NCBI GenBank assembly: GCA_942493035.1
Contig: OW818666.1
Span: forward strand, 434,001 to 498,000
Reading direction: 5' to 3'
Source of the DNA: WRGT01 sp942493035
GTDB taxonomy: Bacteria; Spirochaetota; UBA4802; UBA5550
DNA: 64,000 nt
Below the pieces are notes generated by a model. That model searched no databases and was not told the origin of the DNA. It saw only the letters and a list, made by a program, of their open reading frames with translations. A program made the position numbers and the translations under genes. This document shows positions 16,726 through 24,744 of this stretch, in pieces; the stretch's first letter is position 1; each line of letters opens with the position of its first letter.

Positions 16726-17004
16726 AATTGTCTGAATAGTTTTACCTCCGGAATAAGTGCTGCTTTTAAATAGTGTAATTTCTGGTAAACCAACGACATT
16801 CTATCTCAGTCGCACATTCAGAAGGGCGGAGAGCAGTTTTACCTTCAGTTTATCCCTGAAATAAAAAAATAATTGCTTTTGAATAGAGAGTATTTATTGT
16901 TAATTAATAACAGGAATTTATGAGTTACTGACCTCGTTGCCTTTGGCGGCGGTGAAATAATTAACAAGTAAGTTTCAAATTTAATAAAATCAAGCGACTT
17001 ATTT
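16726..17004. repeat. Worn repeat remnants
   Basis: About 16808-16855 resembles the short stem-loop family (GGGCGGAGAGCAGTTTTACC). About 16923-16965 resembles the GC core of the MITE family (GTTGCCTTTGGCGGCGG). Both are too decayed to define ends. Confidence 0.35.
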
Positions 17005-17583
17005 ATGAGTATAGATGATAAAAAAAGAAAAATTCTGGAAGACTATATGAAATCCGCAAGTCCCGAGGAGAGAAGAGAGCTGAACAGGCTTCTCAAATCA
17101 CGGGAGAAAAGACCTTCAGCTGATTTGAAACCCCAGGGTATAAATATGGATGTTAATCAGCTGGCTCGAAATATGTCGAAGCAGATTAATGAGCAGCTTG
17201 GCATGGCGGATATTAATATAAAGAAGATGGCAAAAGATATGGTTGTCCAGATGGCTCTTCAGCATAAACCTGATATAACGCCTAAAGAGCTTAATGCTAT
17301 TGTAAATCAGATGGTCCCGGAGAAGCGGGAGAGTGACATTATAAAAAAAATCCCGCCTGAACTTTTGAAAAGTATGATTGTACAATTTGTATCATACAGT
17401 ACAAATTCCATGCCGGAAAAAGATCAGGCCCAGCTGCCGGAGGGGTGGGCTAAAAAATACTGGGGAATTTTTTCTCAGGATATCAGGGACCTTATAACCA
17501 TGTATCTGAAGAATGGCATTGATAACCGTAATTTCTGGCTTGCCATTGAAAAGCTTCAGAGGAAGGCCCGAGAGGGCAGATAG
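17005..17583 (+). CDS. Uncharacterised 192-residue helical protein
   Basis: I do not recognise the family. The protein is hydrophilic and probably cytoplasmic. It has a charged N-terminal helix (KRKILEDYMKSASPEERRELN), a linker, then helical blocks with several LNAIVNQMV and IPPELLKSMIVQFV patterns. A C-terminal part (GWAKKYWGIFSQDIRDLI) is rich in aromatics. No catalytic motif or membrane segment is seen. It is followed 40 bases later by another unknown gene on the same strand, and the two are likely co-transcribed. Confidence 0.7.
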   Translation: MSIDDKKRKILEDYMKSASPEERRELNRLLKSREKRPSADLKPQGINMDVNQLARNMSKQINEQLGMADINIKKMAKDMVVQMALQHKPDITPKELNAIVNQMVPEKRESDIIKKIPPELLKSMIVQFVSYSTNSMPEKDQAQLPEGWAKKYWGIFSQDIRDLITMYLKNGIDNRNFWLAIEKLQRKAREGR

Positions 17584-17623
17584 TGCGGGCTGCATACCGG
17601 TTCTTTTAAAAAATGAGTTGTGA

Positions 17624-18568
17624 ATGGTGAATCAGATGGAAACAGAAAATATTGATAAAGATTTTAACAGGTATCAGCTTTTTTATATTGAAGCAATACT
17701 AAATGATTCATCGTTCCCGCAGATCAATAGAATAAGACCTATTTTTGAAAATATTACCTTAGAGGATTTTGTTGATCTTGTTGATAAAGTTTTTTCAGCA
17801 GAGGATTACGAGATTTCTCAGCAGTTTGTATATTTTCTTATGTTATTCCGGGATATGGAGCATATACAACTATATTTAAACTCAAAAGAGTTTCCAATCG
17901 ACAAGCTTGAGCGTCTTATAATTTTTACATTCGGATACTGTTCAATGCATGATCACTCAATTGACCGCGTTCTTGATGAGATTCTTTTTTTCCTTGATAA
18001 TGACAGACTGCTCGATCTTGCACTCAATTCGGTCTTTGTTAATAACGATAAGCTGATTCTGTTTATGATACTGACTAAGTTTAACATTGAGATGCTTAAT
18101 ACCTATTTTTCGAAAATAAAAGATATCCCGAAGTTCATTAATTTTTTTGTAAAACTTCCCGATGAAGTTTTGAGGTCAATCATTTCAAGGAATTATCATT
18201 TATTTCAGTATATAATGCTGATGATGGCTGAAGTTGATACCGGGCAGTCACTATCTTCGGAATTTATAACACGTTATAGTCTTGACCTCCAGCAATTTGG
18301 TAAACTGAGCGATATTCTTAAACAGTACAGGGCCAGAACTGATTTTGAGAAGGAGAAAGATCTGCCGTTTCAGCAAAGAGATATGCAGAGGCTTTCATTT
18401 CTTGTTAACATGGTAAGAGAGCTTCCTGATCCGGTTAAAGCTGTTGAGTATTTTTCCGGTGAACGTGTGTTTATGGATGATATGGAAAAGAGTGTTGTTC
18501 TTGCGGTTGTTACAGATCCCATGCTCAAAAACATTTTTAAAAATTATGACATTATGACAGCCGTATAA
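17624..18568 (+). CDS. Uncharacterised 314-residue helical protein
   Basis: I do not recognise the family. The sequence is almost entirely helical with regular hydrophobic spacing (ISQQFVYFLMLFRDMEHIQLY, IINFFVKLPDEVLRSIISRN), which fits a soluble helical-repeat fold. There is no signal peptide or membrane segment. The start at 17624 (ATG) has no clear ribosome site; ATG at 17636 is an alternative. Its stop is directly followed by a GC-rich hairpin related to the MITE family. It probably works with the preceding 192-residue protein. Confidence 0.72.
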   Translation: MVNQMETENIDKDFNRYQLFYIEAILNDSSFPQINRIRPIFENITLEDFVDLVDKVFSAEDYEISQQFVYFLMLFRDMEHIQLYLNSKEFPIDKLERLIIFTFGYCSMHDHSIDRVLDEILFFLDNDRLLDLALNSVFVNNDKLILFMILTKFNIEMLNTYFSKIKDIPKFINFFVKLPDEVLRSIISRNYHLFQYIMLMMAEVDTGQSLSSEFITRYSLDLQQFGKLSDILKQYRARTDFEKEKDLPFQQRDMQRLSFLVNMVRELPDPVKAVEYFSGERVFMDDMEKSVVLAVVTDPMLKNIFKNYDIMTAV

Positions 18569-18674
18569 AAAATATAGATTATATTATCCCCCCGCCGAAG
18601 GCGGGGGGACGTATATATTTCATTGATTTTAAGCCGGATATTTTTTATTATCAAACATTCAGGAATTATTACTG
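18569..18674 (+). repeat. Diverged copy of the MITE family at a gene end
   Basis: The core CCCCCCGCCGAAGGCGGGGGG (two arms meeting at GAA) and the right end TTCAGGAATTATTACTG are recognisable. The left end is lost or replaced, and no 9-bp direct repeat is found. It probably serves as terminator for the 314-residue protein gene. Confidence 0.5.
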
Positions 18675-18711
18675 AACTTTAATTATTAATAATTTAGAGA
18701 GAGTCTATCAG

Positions 18712-19086
18712 ATGACGCAGATAAAAACTAAGGGGATGGTTGAGGCTGAAATTTGTGATGCCATGATCAGATTTGAAAAAGAGTACATGGGGCGTGGCCC
18801 CATGGAGACAAAATCATATATCATTGATGATATGATTGTTGTCAGACTTAAGGGGATTCTGACCAAGGCAGAGGAGCAGCTGACAAAGAATGATGAAGGG
18901 CATTCTCTTATTAAACAGGTCCGGAGTATGCTGCTTGAAAATGCAAGACCGCTCCTTGAAGCTATTATCTTTGATATAACCGGACTTAAAGTGCGGAGCC
19001 TGCATACCGATTTAAGTACTGCGATAAACGAAAGAGTAATTCTATTTACACTTGAACATGATTTTGAAGATAAACGGAAGAAATAA
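18712..19086 (+). CDS. MpsC/DUF2294-family protein
   Basis: This is a 124-residue protein that matches the DUF2294 pattern: an N-terminal AEICDAMIRFEKEYMGRGP, then YIIDDMIVVRLKGILTKAEEQL, and a C-terminal DITGLKVRSLHTDLSTAINERVILFTL. The family is annotated as the MpsC subunit of a sodium-translocating, membrane-potential-generating system in firmicutes, but here no MpsA/MpsB genes are in view and the protein is soluble. GAGAGAG lies eight bases upstream of the ATG. A GC-rich hairpin follows. Family call good, function uncertain. Confidence 0.8.
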   Translation: MTQIKTKGMVEAEICDAMIRFEKEYMGRGPMETKSYIIDDMIVVRLKGILTKAEEQLTKNDEGHSLIKQVRSMLLENARPLLEAIIFDITGLKVRSLHTDLSTAINERVILFTLEHDFEDKRKK

Positions 19087-19098
19087 TCGCTCACAACA

Positions 19099-19152
19099 CA
19101 GTATTATTTAGTCTCCGCCGCGCCGGAGGCGCGGCGGAGATCAATTTTACTG
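19099..19152 (+). terminator. GC-rich hairpin after the MpsC-like gene
   Basis: The arms CTCCGCCGCGCC and GGCGCGGCGGAG (19113-19139) share GA/AG at the tip. Outer CAGTA...TACTG ends at 19099 and 19152 recall the MITE family, but no target duplication is seen. Confidence 0.5.
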
Positions 19153-19268
19153 ACAGTTTGATTGTAATTATCTGAAAAAATAATTTTTAAATAAAAAAAA
19201 GTTGACCATTTAAGCAGTAATGTTTTTTATCGATAACAGTTAAATACTGATTCGGAAGATTTATCAAA

Positions 19269-19362
19269 GGCCCCTCGGGGCGGTTGATGGTAAGCCGGCT
19301 TTTATGTTGCCTCCTTTGTGTTTTATACACAGAAGTGGGATTCATAAATGCCGGCTTTTTTT
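19269..19362 (+). promoter_or_regulatory. Structured leader with terminator-like hairpin before the P-loop gene
   Basis: A short hairpin (GCCCC-TC-GGGGC, 19270-19281) is followed by a 15-bp stem with one mismatch (AAGCCGGCTTTTATG at 19292-19306 with CATAAATGCCGGCTT at 19343-19357) and a run of seven T. The large loop holds a small TGTGT/ACACA stem. The next gene starts 45 bases later. This fits an attenuator or the end of a separate small transcript. I do not recognise a known riboswitch. Confidence 0.5.
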
Positions 19363-19406
19363 GTGCATTTTTAGAATTAAGAAAAATTAAAGAGGAGATT
19401 CAATAA

Positions 19407-21158
19407 ATGACTATAACAAATTTCAGAGAGATAGAGAATAAAATTATTATCCACACAAAGGGGAGGCTTTGTGAAACTAAAGAGGAGCTTCTGCAGAGTG
19501 AACTTTTTGCGCGTATACTTAACAGATACATTGAAGAACTTAACGGGCACCAGTCGCGTCTCCTGAATATTTTCGGCGGCGATATATCTGAAGAAAAAAT
19601 TCATGTACTTCATATGACTTTGAAGAATCTTATACGTCTCGACGGAAACTACATCCCGAAAATAGTCCCTGAGTCTGGAGTCTTTTTCAGCGACATTCCG
19701 CTTCTGAATGACTTTATTGAGAATCTGTATAACTACTGGAGAAGTTTTGAACGCTATGTTATCTGTGATTCCGAAGGGGATACTCTCGACAGACGGCCGT
19801 ATAGAACATTTAACCAGACTGTTGAGAAACTTACTGATCTTGTAATGGGGGCTTACCGTGATATCCAGGAGAATATTACAGGGACTCATCCGCGCATCTA
19901 CAGACAGCTTCCGGCAGGTGCAGGTATAGCGGCAATAGGTATCCCTGTGAATATTCCGTATCCCGAAGGTTCATTCAGTAAGCTTTCCGATATAAGGATT
20001 ATAAGACAGATACTCCTTAATCCTCCGGTTATACTTGAACCGAAGAGTAATAAACGGACCGGAAGTTTTATAAAGATTAAAGAGAATCCCCTGGATCTTA
20101 TAGATATTAACAGTATTGAGTGGATATGCTATCCTGCGAAAGTCGGTGAACTTGTAATAAATATTTATTTCCACGAATCATTTTATGAACTCGGATTTTC
20201 TCTCTGTAATTTATTTGAACTTGCAGATGATGAAGATCTGGCAAAGAAGCCTGACGCGATATATCTTTTCGGAGTGCCGGGTAATGTCCTGGACGGATAT
20301 GATGCAGTGCCGGCAGTATTTTATGATGATGAAAAAGATGGCGTAATGGTTGGCGCATGTCCTAACCGCGATATGTTCGGATATTTCGGCTATCTTAAAA
20401 AGATGGTGCTGACTCTGCACAATGCAATTATGATTAAGCGGGGAGTTCTTCCATTTCATGGTGCGCTGGTTAAGGTGCTGTTAAAAGGGGGAAAGGAGTC
20501 AACTATTCTAATGATGGGTGATACCGGCGCCGGTAAGTCTGAAACACTTGAAGCATTCCGTAATCTAGGGAGAGATTACCTGCGCGACATGATTATAATT
20601 GCCGATGATATGGGATCGCTTCAGCTGAGAGATAATGGAGATGTCATAGCATATGGCACAGAGACCGGGGCATTCCTCCGTATAGATGATCTCAAGCCGG
20701 GATACGCCTTCGGACAGATTGACCGGTCTATACTGATGAGTGCAACAAAAGTGAACGCGCGTATTATTCTTCCGGTAACAACATACGATACTGTTGTGAA
20801 AGGGCATAAGATAGATATGGTTCTTTATGCTAATAACTATGAACAGGTTGATGATGATCATCCGCTGATTGAGCGATTTAAAACCGTTGAACAGGCGTTT
20901 CATACATTCAGAGAGGGGATGGTTATGAGCAAGGGGACCACTACATCAACCGGTATAGTTCACTCTTACTTTGCAAATATTTTCGGACCGCCGCAGTACA
21001 AAGAGCAGCATGATATACTGGCAATTAAATTTTTTAATGCATTTTTTCAGGGAGATGTTTACGTTGGACAGATGAGGACGCGTCTCGGAATTTCCGGCTG
21101 TGAGATGAACGGACCTGATGAAGCTGCTATGGCACTTCTCCAGCAGATCACAGAGTAG
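19407..21158 (+). CDS. PEP carboxykinase/HPr kinase-like P-loop protein, function unknown
   Basis: This is a 583-residue soluble protein. A Walker A motif (GDTGAGKSE, near residue 373) follows a beta strand (TILMM). Next come IIADDMGSLQLRDNGDV and the TETGAFLRIDD segment, then RIILPVTTYDT. This arrangement recalls ATP-type phosphoenolpyruvate carboxykinase and HPr kinase folds, in which the P-loop lies in the C-terminal half, but the canonical carboxykinase GLSGTGKTT box is altered. The N-terminal 350 residues have no match I recognise. GAGGAG lies 11 bases upstream of the ATG. A kinase or NTPase role is inference. Confidence 0.7.
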   Translation: MTITNFREIENKIIIHTKGRLCETKEELLQSELFARILNRYIEELNGHQSRLLNIFGGDISEEKIHVLHMTLKNLIRLDGNYIPKIVPESGVFFSDIPLLNDFIENLYNYWRSFERYVICDSEGDTLDRRPYRTFNQTVEKLTDLVMGAYRDIQENITGTHPRIYRQLPAGAGIAAIGIPVNIPYPEGSFSKLSDIRIIRQILLNPPVILEPKSNKRTGSFIKIKENPLDLIDINSIEWICYPAKVGELVINIYFHESFYELGFSLCNLFELADDEDLAKKPDAIYLFGVPGNVLDGYDAVPAVFYDDEKDGVMVGACPNRDMFGYFGYLKKMVLTLHNAIMIKRGVLPFHGALVKVLLKGGKESTILMMGDTGAGKSETLEAFRNLGRDYLRDMIIIADDMGSLQLRDNGDVIAYGTETGAFLRIDDLKPGYAFGQIDRSILMSATKVNARIILPVTTYDTVVKGHKIDMVLYANNYEQVDDDHPLIERFKTVEQAFHTFREGMVMSKGTTTSTGIVHSYFANIFGPPQYKEQHDILAIKFFNAFFQGDVYVGQMRTRLGISGCEMNGPDEAAMALLQQITE

Positions 21159-21214
21159 TGATAAAGCTGAAAAAAGTATTGAATAATTTAAAGTCCAAAT
21201 TAATTAAAGAGGAG

Positions 21215-21372
21215 TCCCTATAATTAAATCCTTACAGGGTCTAAGGCCAGCCTTTTTTCGACTTAGTGTCGGTGCTGGCAGGCGAACATCGTGTTCGCTC
21301 GGGTGATAGCCCCTTTATAAGCCCCGCAGGGCTTCCTGCGGTCATAAAAACGGAGTTTTTGTGACCGCTTAG
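21215..21372 (+). promoter_or_regulatory. Multi-hairpin leader before the MscS-type channel gene
   Basis: Five stem-loops lie in series: CCCT/AGGG (21216-21239); GCCAGC/GCTGGC with an inner CGAC/GTCG (21246-21279); GCGAACA-TCG-TGTTCGC (21282-21298); CCGCAGG-GCTT-CCTGCGG (21323-21340); and GGTCATAAAAAC-GGA-GTTTTTGTGACC (21340-21366). None is followed by a good T-run. The density of stable stems in an otherwise AT-rich gap suggests a structured RNA. I cannot assign it to a known class. Confidence 0.4.
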
Positions 21373-21400
21373 TAATAAGAGTATTTTATGGAGAGATCTG

Positions 21401-22627
21401 ATGATTGAAATATTGAGCGCGTGGTTTTATTCGATAGACTGGCATGGTAAGTTTATTATTATAAGTGATGTGTCGATACGATTAATCATTACACTTGCTT
21501 TAAGTTTTGTTGCAGGAAAAATAGCCGGAGGAGTGGTTTCTCTGATTGTAAAAAGATCTGTTGAACACAGTATCTTTTCCTTTAACAAATCTCTCATAAA
21601 AAAAGATCTTTATAAACGTCTTTCAATGATGTTTCCATTTATCATTGCATATTTTTCTTCTGAACTGGTATTTAGCGATACTCTTAAATTTGCATTGATA
21701 CTTGATAGAATTTTATTTTCTATTCTTGCACTGCTTGGCCTCTATACAGTGAATGCATTTCTTGATGCACTTGACCACTATTATCAGGAGTTTGAAGTCT
21801 CCAGAAAAAATCCGATAAAGGGTTATCTTCAACTTGTAAAAATTTTCCTTACAATTGCGGTTTTAATAGTAGTAATTTCCACATTATTGAATAAATCACC
21901 ATGGGGCTTTCTAAGCGGTTTCGGCGCGATGACAGCACTGGTAATACTGGTATTCAGAGACTGGATTCAGGGACTCATCGCGAGTATTCAGATAAGCGCC
22001 AATAACCTTGTAGTAATCGGTGACTCCATTGAGATGGAGAAGTACGGAATTAATGGAGAGGTAATTGAAATATCTCTCAGTACTGTAAAAGTAAAAAACT
22101 GGGATAATACTATAAGTATGATTCCTACATACTCTCTTATTTCTGAAACGTTCAAGAACATGCATGGTATAAAAGAATCGGGGGGGAGAAGAATAAAGCG
22201 GGTATTGTATATAGATATAAACAGTATATCTCTCCCTGATGAAAAAACATTAAAAAAGATCCAGAAGCTGACTCTTCTAAAAGGGACCATGGAGCTTAAA
22301 GAACTTGCACGGAGTGTAAAAACCGGAAGGGATGAGCGGATTAATAAAAGCGGCATAACGAACATCGGACTATTCAGAAAATATGTTGAACTGTATCTTA
22401 TGAATCATGACGGAATAGACAGCGAAAAAAAACTTATGGCAAAACTGCTGGAGCCCACTGCGAATGGAATCCCTCTTCAGATATATGTATTCACCAGCAT
22501 AATTGATATTGTAGAATATGAACTTGCAGTTGCCGGAATATTTGAGCATCTCATTGCTGTCATTCCTGAGTTTGGACTTAGAGTCTTTCAGAATCCTTCA
22601 GGTGGAGATGCGGGGAGATTAGCTTAA
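21401..22627 (+). CDS. ybdG: Mechanosensitive channel of the MscS superfamily, YbdG-like
   Basis: This is a 408-residue inner-membrane protein with about five transmembrane helices in residues 20-175 and an MscS beta domain after them. The stretch LVFRDWIQGLIASIQISANNLVVIGD, read in parts, and the block VKVKNWDNTISMIPTYSLISETFKN match E. coli YbdG (MscM), as does GGRRIKR. The length is close to YbdG (415). Such channels open on membrane stretch and protect cells from osmotic downshock. GGAGAG lies six bases upstream of the ATG. The long structured leader suggests post-transcriptional control. Confidence 0.87.
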   Translation: MIEILSAWFYSIDWHGKFIIISDVSIRLIITLALSFVAGKIAGGVVSLIVKRSVEHSIFSFNKSLIKKDLYKRLSMMFPFIIAYFSSELVFSDTLKFALILDRILFSILALLGLYTVNAFLDALDHYYQEFEVSRKNPIKGYLQLVKIFLTIAVLIVVISTLLNKSPWGFLSGFGAMTALVILVFRDWIQGLIASIQISANNLVVIGDSIEMEKYGINGEVIEISLSTVKVKNWDNTISMIPTYSLISETFKNMHGIKESGGRRIKRVLYIDINSISLPDEKTLKKIQKLTLLKGTMELKELARSVKTGRDERINKSGITNIGLFRKYVELYLMNHDGIDSEKKLMAKLLEPTANGIPLQIYVFTSIIDIVEYELAVAGIFEHLIAVIPEFGLRVFQNPSGGDAGRLA

Positions 22628-22740
22628 TGGCTCAGGAGTTGAGGTTAAAAGTGGTCTATAACTCAGTGGTTCGACAAGCTCACCAACCATTGTCGAAGCG
22701 GGCTCCTGCTCTGCCAGAAACGGATTTTAAGTGATAGCCT

Positions 22741-22793
22741 TAACTTCTCATAAATCGGCGGAGATCAATTTCCACCGATTTATGAGAAGTTAC
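22741..22793 (+). mobile_element. Short stem-loop repeat, family B, best copy, with 9-bp direct repeats
   Basis: TAACTTCTCATAAATCGG pairs perfectly with CCGATTTATGAGAAGTTA around a short GGCGGAGATCAATTT loop region. The exact direct repeat TGATAGCCT flanks it at 22732-22740 and 22794-22802, which indicates insertion by transposition. Confidence 0.65.
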
Positions 22794-22824
22794 TGATAGC
22801 CTGAATCTCTTTTTAATATTTTTA

Positions 22825-22869
22825 TTGACAAAATATCAATTCTGTTATTATATGCAACATATTGCATAT
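22825..22869 (+). promoter_or_regulatory. Promoter and palindromic operator of the flavodoxin pair
   Basis: TTGACA (22825-22830) and TTATAT (22848-22853) are spaced by 17 bases. The operator ATATGCAA-CATA-TTGCATAT (22850-22869) overlaps the -10 box and the start site, the usual place for a repressor. No regulator gene is adjacent. Confidence 0.6.
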
Positions 22870-22883
22870 AAACTGGAGGGGTC

Positions 22884-23429
22884 ATGAAAGTATTGATTTT
22901 GAACAGCGCAGGTGACGATTCGGCAATCAACGCCGTTGTGCGTGATCTGAAAAATGAACTTGCGGCAAAGGGTGCTGAAACCGGGGAGCTGATTCTCCGT
23001 GATATGAAATATTCACCATGTCGCGGCTGCTTTAACTGCTGGGTAAAGACGCCGGGGCGATGTGTATTCAAGGATGACGGTGATGTTCTCTGCCGGGAAG
23101 TGCTGCACTCTGACTACGTGATTATTGCATCTCCGGTAATAATGGGTTATCCATCTGCCATGGCTAAAAATGCCCTGGACCGGATTATTCCGCTGATTCA
23201 CCCCTATCTTGAAGATATAGATGGTGAAGTCCACCATATGAAGAGATATGAAAAATATCCGGTTATGGGATTAATTCTTGAGAAGAGCGGCGATACAGAT
23301 GATGAGGATATAACGATAATTACCGATATATTTGAACGTGCCGCCCTCAATCTGCAGAGCCGTCTGGGATTTGTAAAATTAACTACTTCATCACCTGAGG
23401 AGATAGCAAATGAAATTATCAATAATTAA
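22884..23429 (+). CDS. Flavodoxin-like NAD(P)H-dependent oxidoreductase with CxxCxxC motif
   Basis: This is a 181-residue protein of the NADPH-dependent FMN reductase/multimeric flavodoxin fold. The N-terminal strand and loop (MKVLILNSAGDDSAIN) would bind the FMN phosphate. PCRGCFNCW at residues 48-56 is the Cys cluster found in iron-sulfur flavoproteins and related reductases. SPVIMGYPSAMAKNALDR is the second flavin-contact region. CTGGAGGGG lies just upstream of the ATG. It overlaps the next gene by 20 bases, so the two form one operon, probably for detoxifying or reducing a small molecule. Confidence 0.82.
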   Translation: MKVLILNSAGDDSAINAVVRDLKNELAAKGAETGELILRDMKYSPCRGCFNCWVKTPGRCVFKDDGDVLCREVLHSDYVIIASPVIMGYPSAMAKNALDRIIPLIHPYLEDIDGEVHHMKRYEKYPVMGLILEKSGDTDDEDITIITDIFERAALNLQSRLGFVKLTTSSPEEIANEIINN

Positions 23430-24063
23430 TGGATCACCACGCGGAGCATCAGGAAATACCGAGAAACTGCTTGAACATTTTATTAATGGTTTTAACGAAA
23501 CACCGGGGAACAGTGCTGAGAAGTTTTATCTGGTAAAAGAGAGACCTGAGTTTGAAAAACTGAAGGGACTGTTTCTTGACGCGGGGATTCTTATAGTAGC
23601 ATTTCCGCTTTATGTTGACGCAATGCCCGGTTCGGTGAAGGAGTTTTTTGAATCGCTTGAACCGCTCAAAAATAAACGTCCCGATCTGCGTCTTATGTTT
23701 GTGATACAGAACGGATTTCCGGAAACTTATCACAACAGATTTGTGGAGAGATACTGCGAGAAGCTTGCGAAGAGACTCGGCTGCATTTATGAAGGCTCGA
23801 TCTGCAAAGGGGGATGTGAGGGATTAACTGTTCAGCCTCCTCAGCTTGTAGAAAAGGTATTTGCCGGATTTTACAAGGCGGGTAAATCTTTTGGTGAAAC
23901 AGGAAAACTCAGCACTGAAGTGCTTGAGAAACTTGCACGCCCCGAACATTTAACTCCTGAAAATATGAAGATGGTAATACCAATGGTTAATAATTTTCTA
24001 TGGGACGGACTGCTGAATAAGAATAATGCCATGGATAAAAAATTCGATAAGCCTTTCGAGTGA
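23410..24063 (+). CDS. NAD(P)H-dependent flavodoxin-like oxidoreductase
   Basis: This is a 217-residue partner of the preceding gene. It opens with the FMN-binding loop IINGSPRGASGNTEKLL and has a second contact region PLYVDAMPGSVKEFFESL. It also carries CKGGCEG near residue 137. It begins inside the upstream gene (20-base overlap) with GAGGAG well placed before its ATG. The two proteins may form a heteromer, or act on successive steps; this is inference. Its stop is followed immediately by a tandem repeat array. Confidence 0.82.
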   Translation: MKLSIINGSPRGASGNTEKLLEHFINGFNETPGNSAEKFYLVKERPEFEKLKGLFLDAGILIVAFPLYVDAMPGSVKEFFESLEPLKNKRPDLRLMFVIQNGFPETYHNRFVERYCEKLAKRLGCIYEGSICKGGCEGLTVQPPQLVEKVFAGFYKAGKSFGETGKLSTEVLEKLARPEHLTPENMKMVIPMVNNFLWDGLLNKNNAMDKKFDKPFE

Positions 24064-24064
24064 T

Positions 24065-24512
24065 TCGCCCCCACTGTTCCGCCCCCACTGTCGCGATGCG
24101 ACATCTCCCCCCTGGAGAGAGGGTGGAGAGGAGAGTTGGAATCTTTAGTGTTCCGCCCCCACTGTCGCGATGCGACATCTCCCCCCTGGAGAAAGGGTGG
24201 AGAGGAGAGTTGGAATCTTTAGTGTTCCGCCCCCACTGTCGCGATGCGACATCTCCCCCCTGGAGAAAGGGTGGAGAGGAGAGTTGGAATCTTTAGTGTT
24301 CCGCCCCCACTGTCGCGATGCGACATCTCCCCCCTGGAGAAAGGGTGGAGAGGAGAGTTGGAATCTTTAGTGTTCCGCCCCCACTGTCGCGATGCGACAT
24401 CTCCCCCCTGGAGAAAGGGTGGAGAGGAGAGTTGGAATCTTTAGTGTTCCGCCCCCACTGTCGCGATGCGACATCTCCCCCCTGGTGAAAGGGTGGAGAA
24501 TAAAGTTGAAAT
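24065..24512 (+). repeat. Tandem array of six 74-bp units
   Basis: The palindrome GTCGCGATGCGAC recurs at exactly 74-base spacing (TCGCGA at 24091, 24165, 24239, 24313, 24387 and 24461). Units 2-5 are nearly identical; unit 1 differs at one base and unit 6 begins to diverge after the hairpin. Each unit also carries CATCTCCCCCCTGGAG and GGGTGGAGAGGAGAG. The period is not a multiple of three, so long open frames across it are artefacts. The array begins one base after the flavodoxin gene stop. Confidence 0.9.
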
Positions 24513-24571
24513 ATTTAGTATTTCCCTTTCCCCATCTCTCTATGGGGAAAGGTGCCCGACGGGCGGATAGG

Positions 24572-24623
24572 GGCGGGGATAACAATGCTTTTACTATTGT
24601 AAAAAAGTTCAGTATTATTACTG
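24572..24623 (+). repeat. Half copy of the MITE family
   Basis: Only the right half is present: GGCGGGGATAACA, then AAAAAAGTTCAGTATTATT and ACTG. It joins directly to the end of the tandem array region. Confidence 0.5.
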
Positions 24624-24744
24624 GAACTTTTTTATAAAAATACCTTTTTTTACTGGAATCTCTTTTCTGTAATTATTAAGTTAATTTGAGCTAAGTATTA
24701 ATTCATTATATACTGGCGCACCGTTTTAATTATAAAATCCGGAG

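Noticed and set aside
19407..21158. True ATP-dependent PEP carboxykinase (pckA)
   Set aside because: The P-loop and metal-site motifs differ from the enzyme's conserved boxes, and the N-terminal half does not match.
21215..21372. tmRNA, SRP RNA or 6S RNA in the channel leader
   Set aside because: The conserved sequence blocks of those RNAs are absent.
22660..22700. GGTTCGACAAGCTCACC as a tRNA T-arm
   Set aside because: No acceptor, anticodon or D-arm can be folded around it, and a similar string recurs at 14495 as part of an inverted repeat.
24065..24512. CRISPR array
   Set aside because: The units are continuous with no variable spacers, the 74-base period is too long, and no cas genes are present.
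24060..24637. Several near-identical open frames of 66-81 codons
   Set aside because: They are produced by the 74-bp tandem array, whose period is not a multiple of three, so the frame rotates with each unit.
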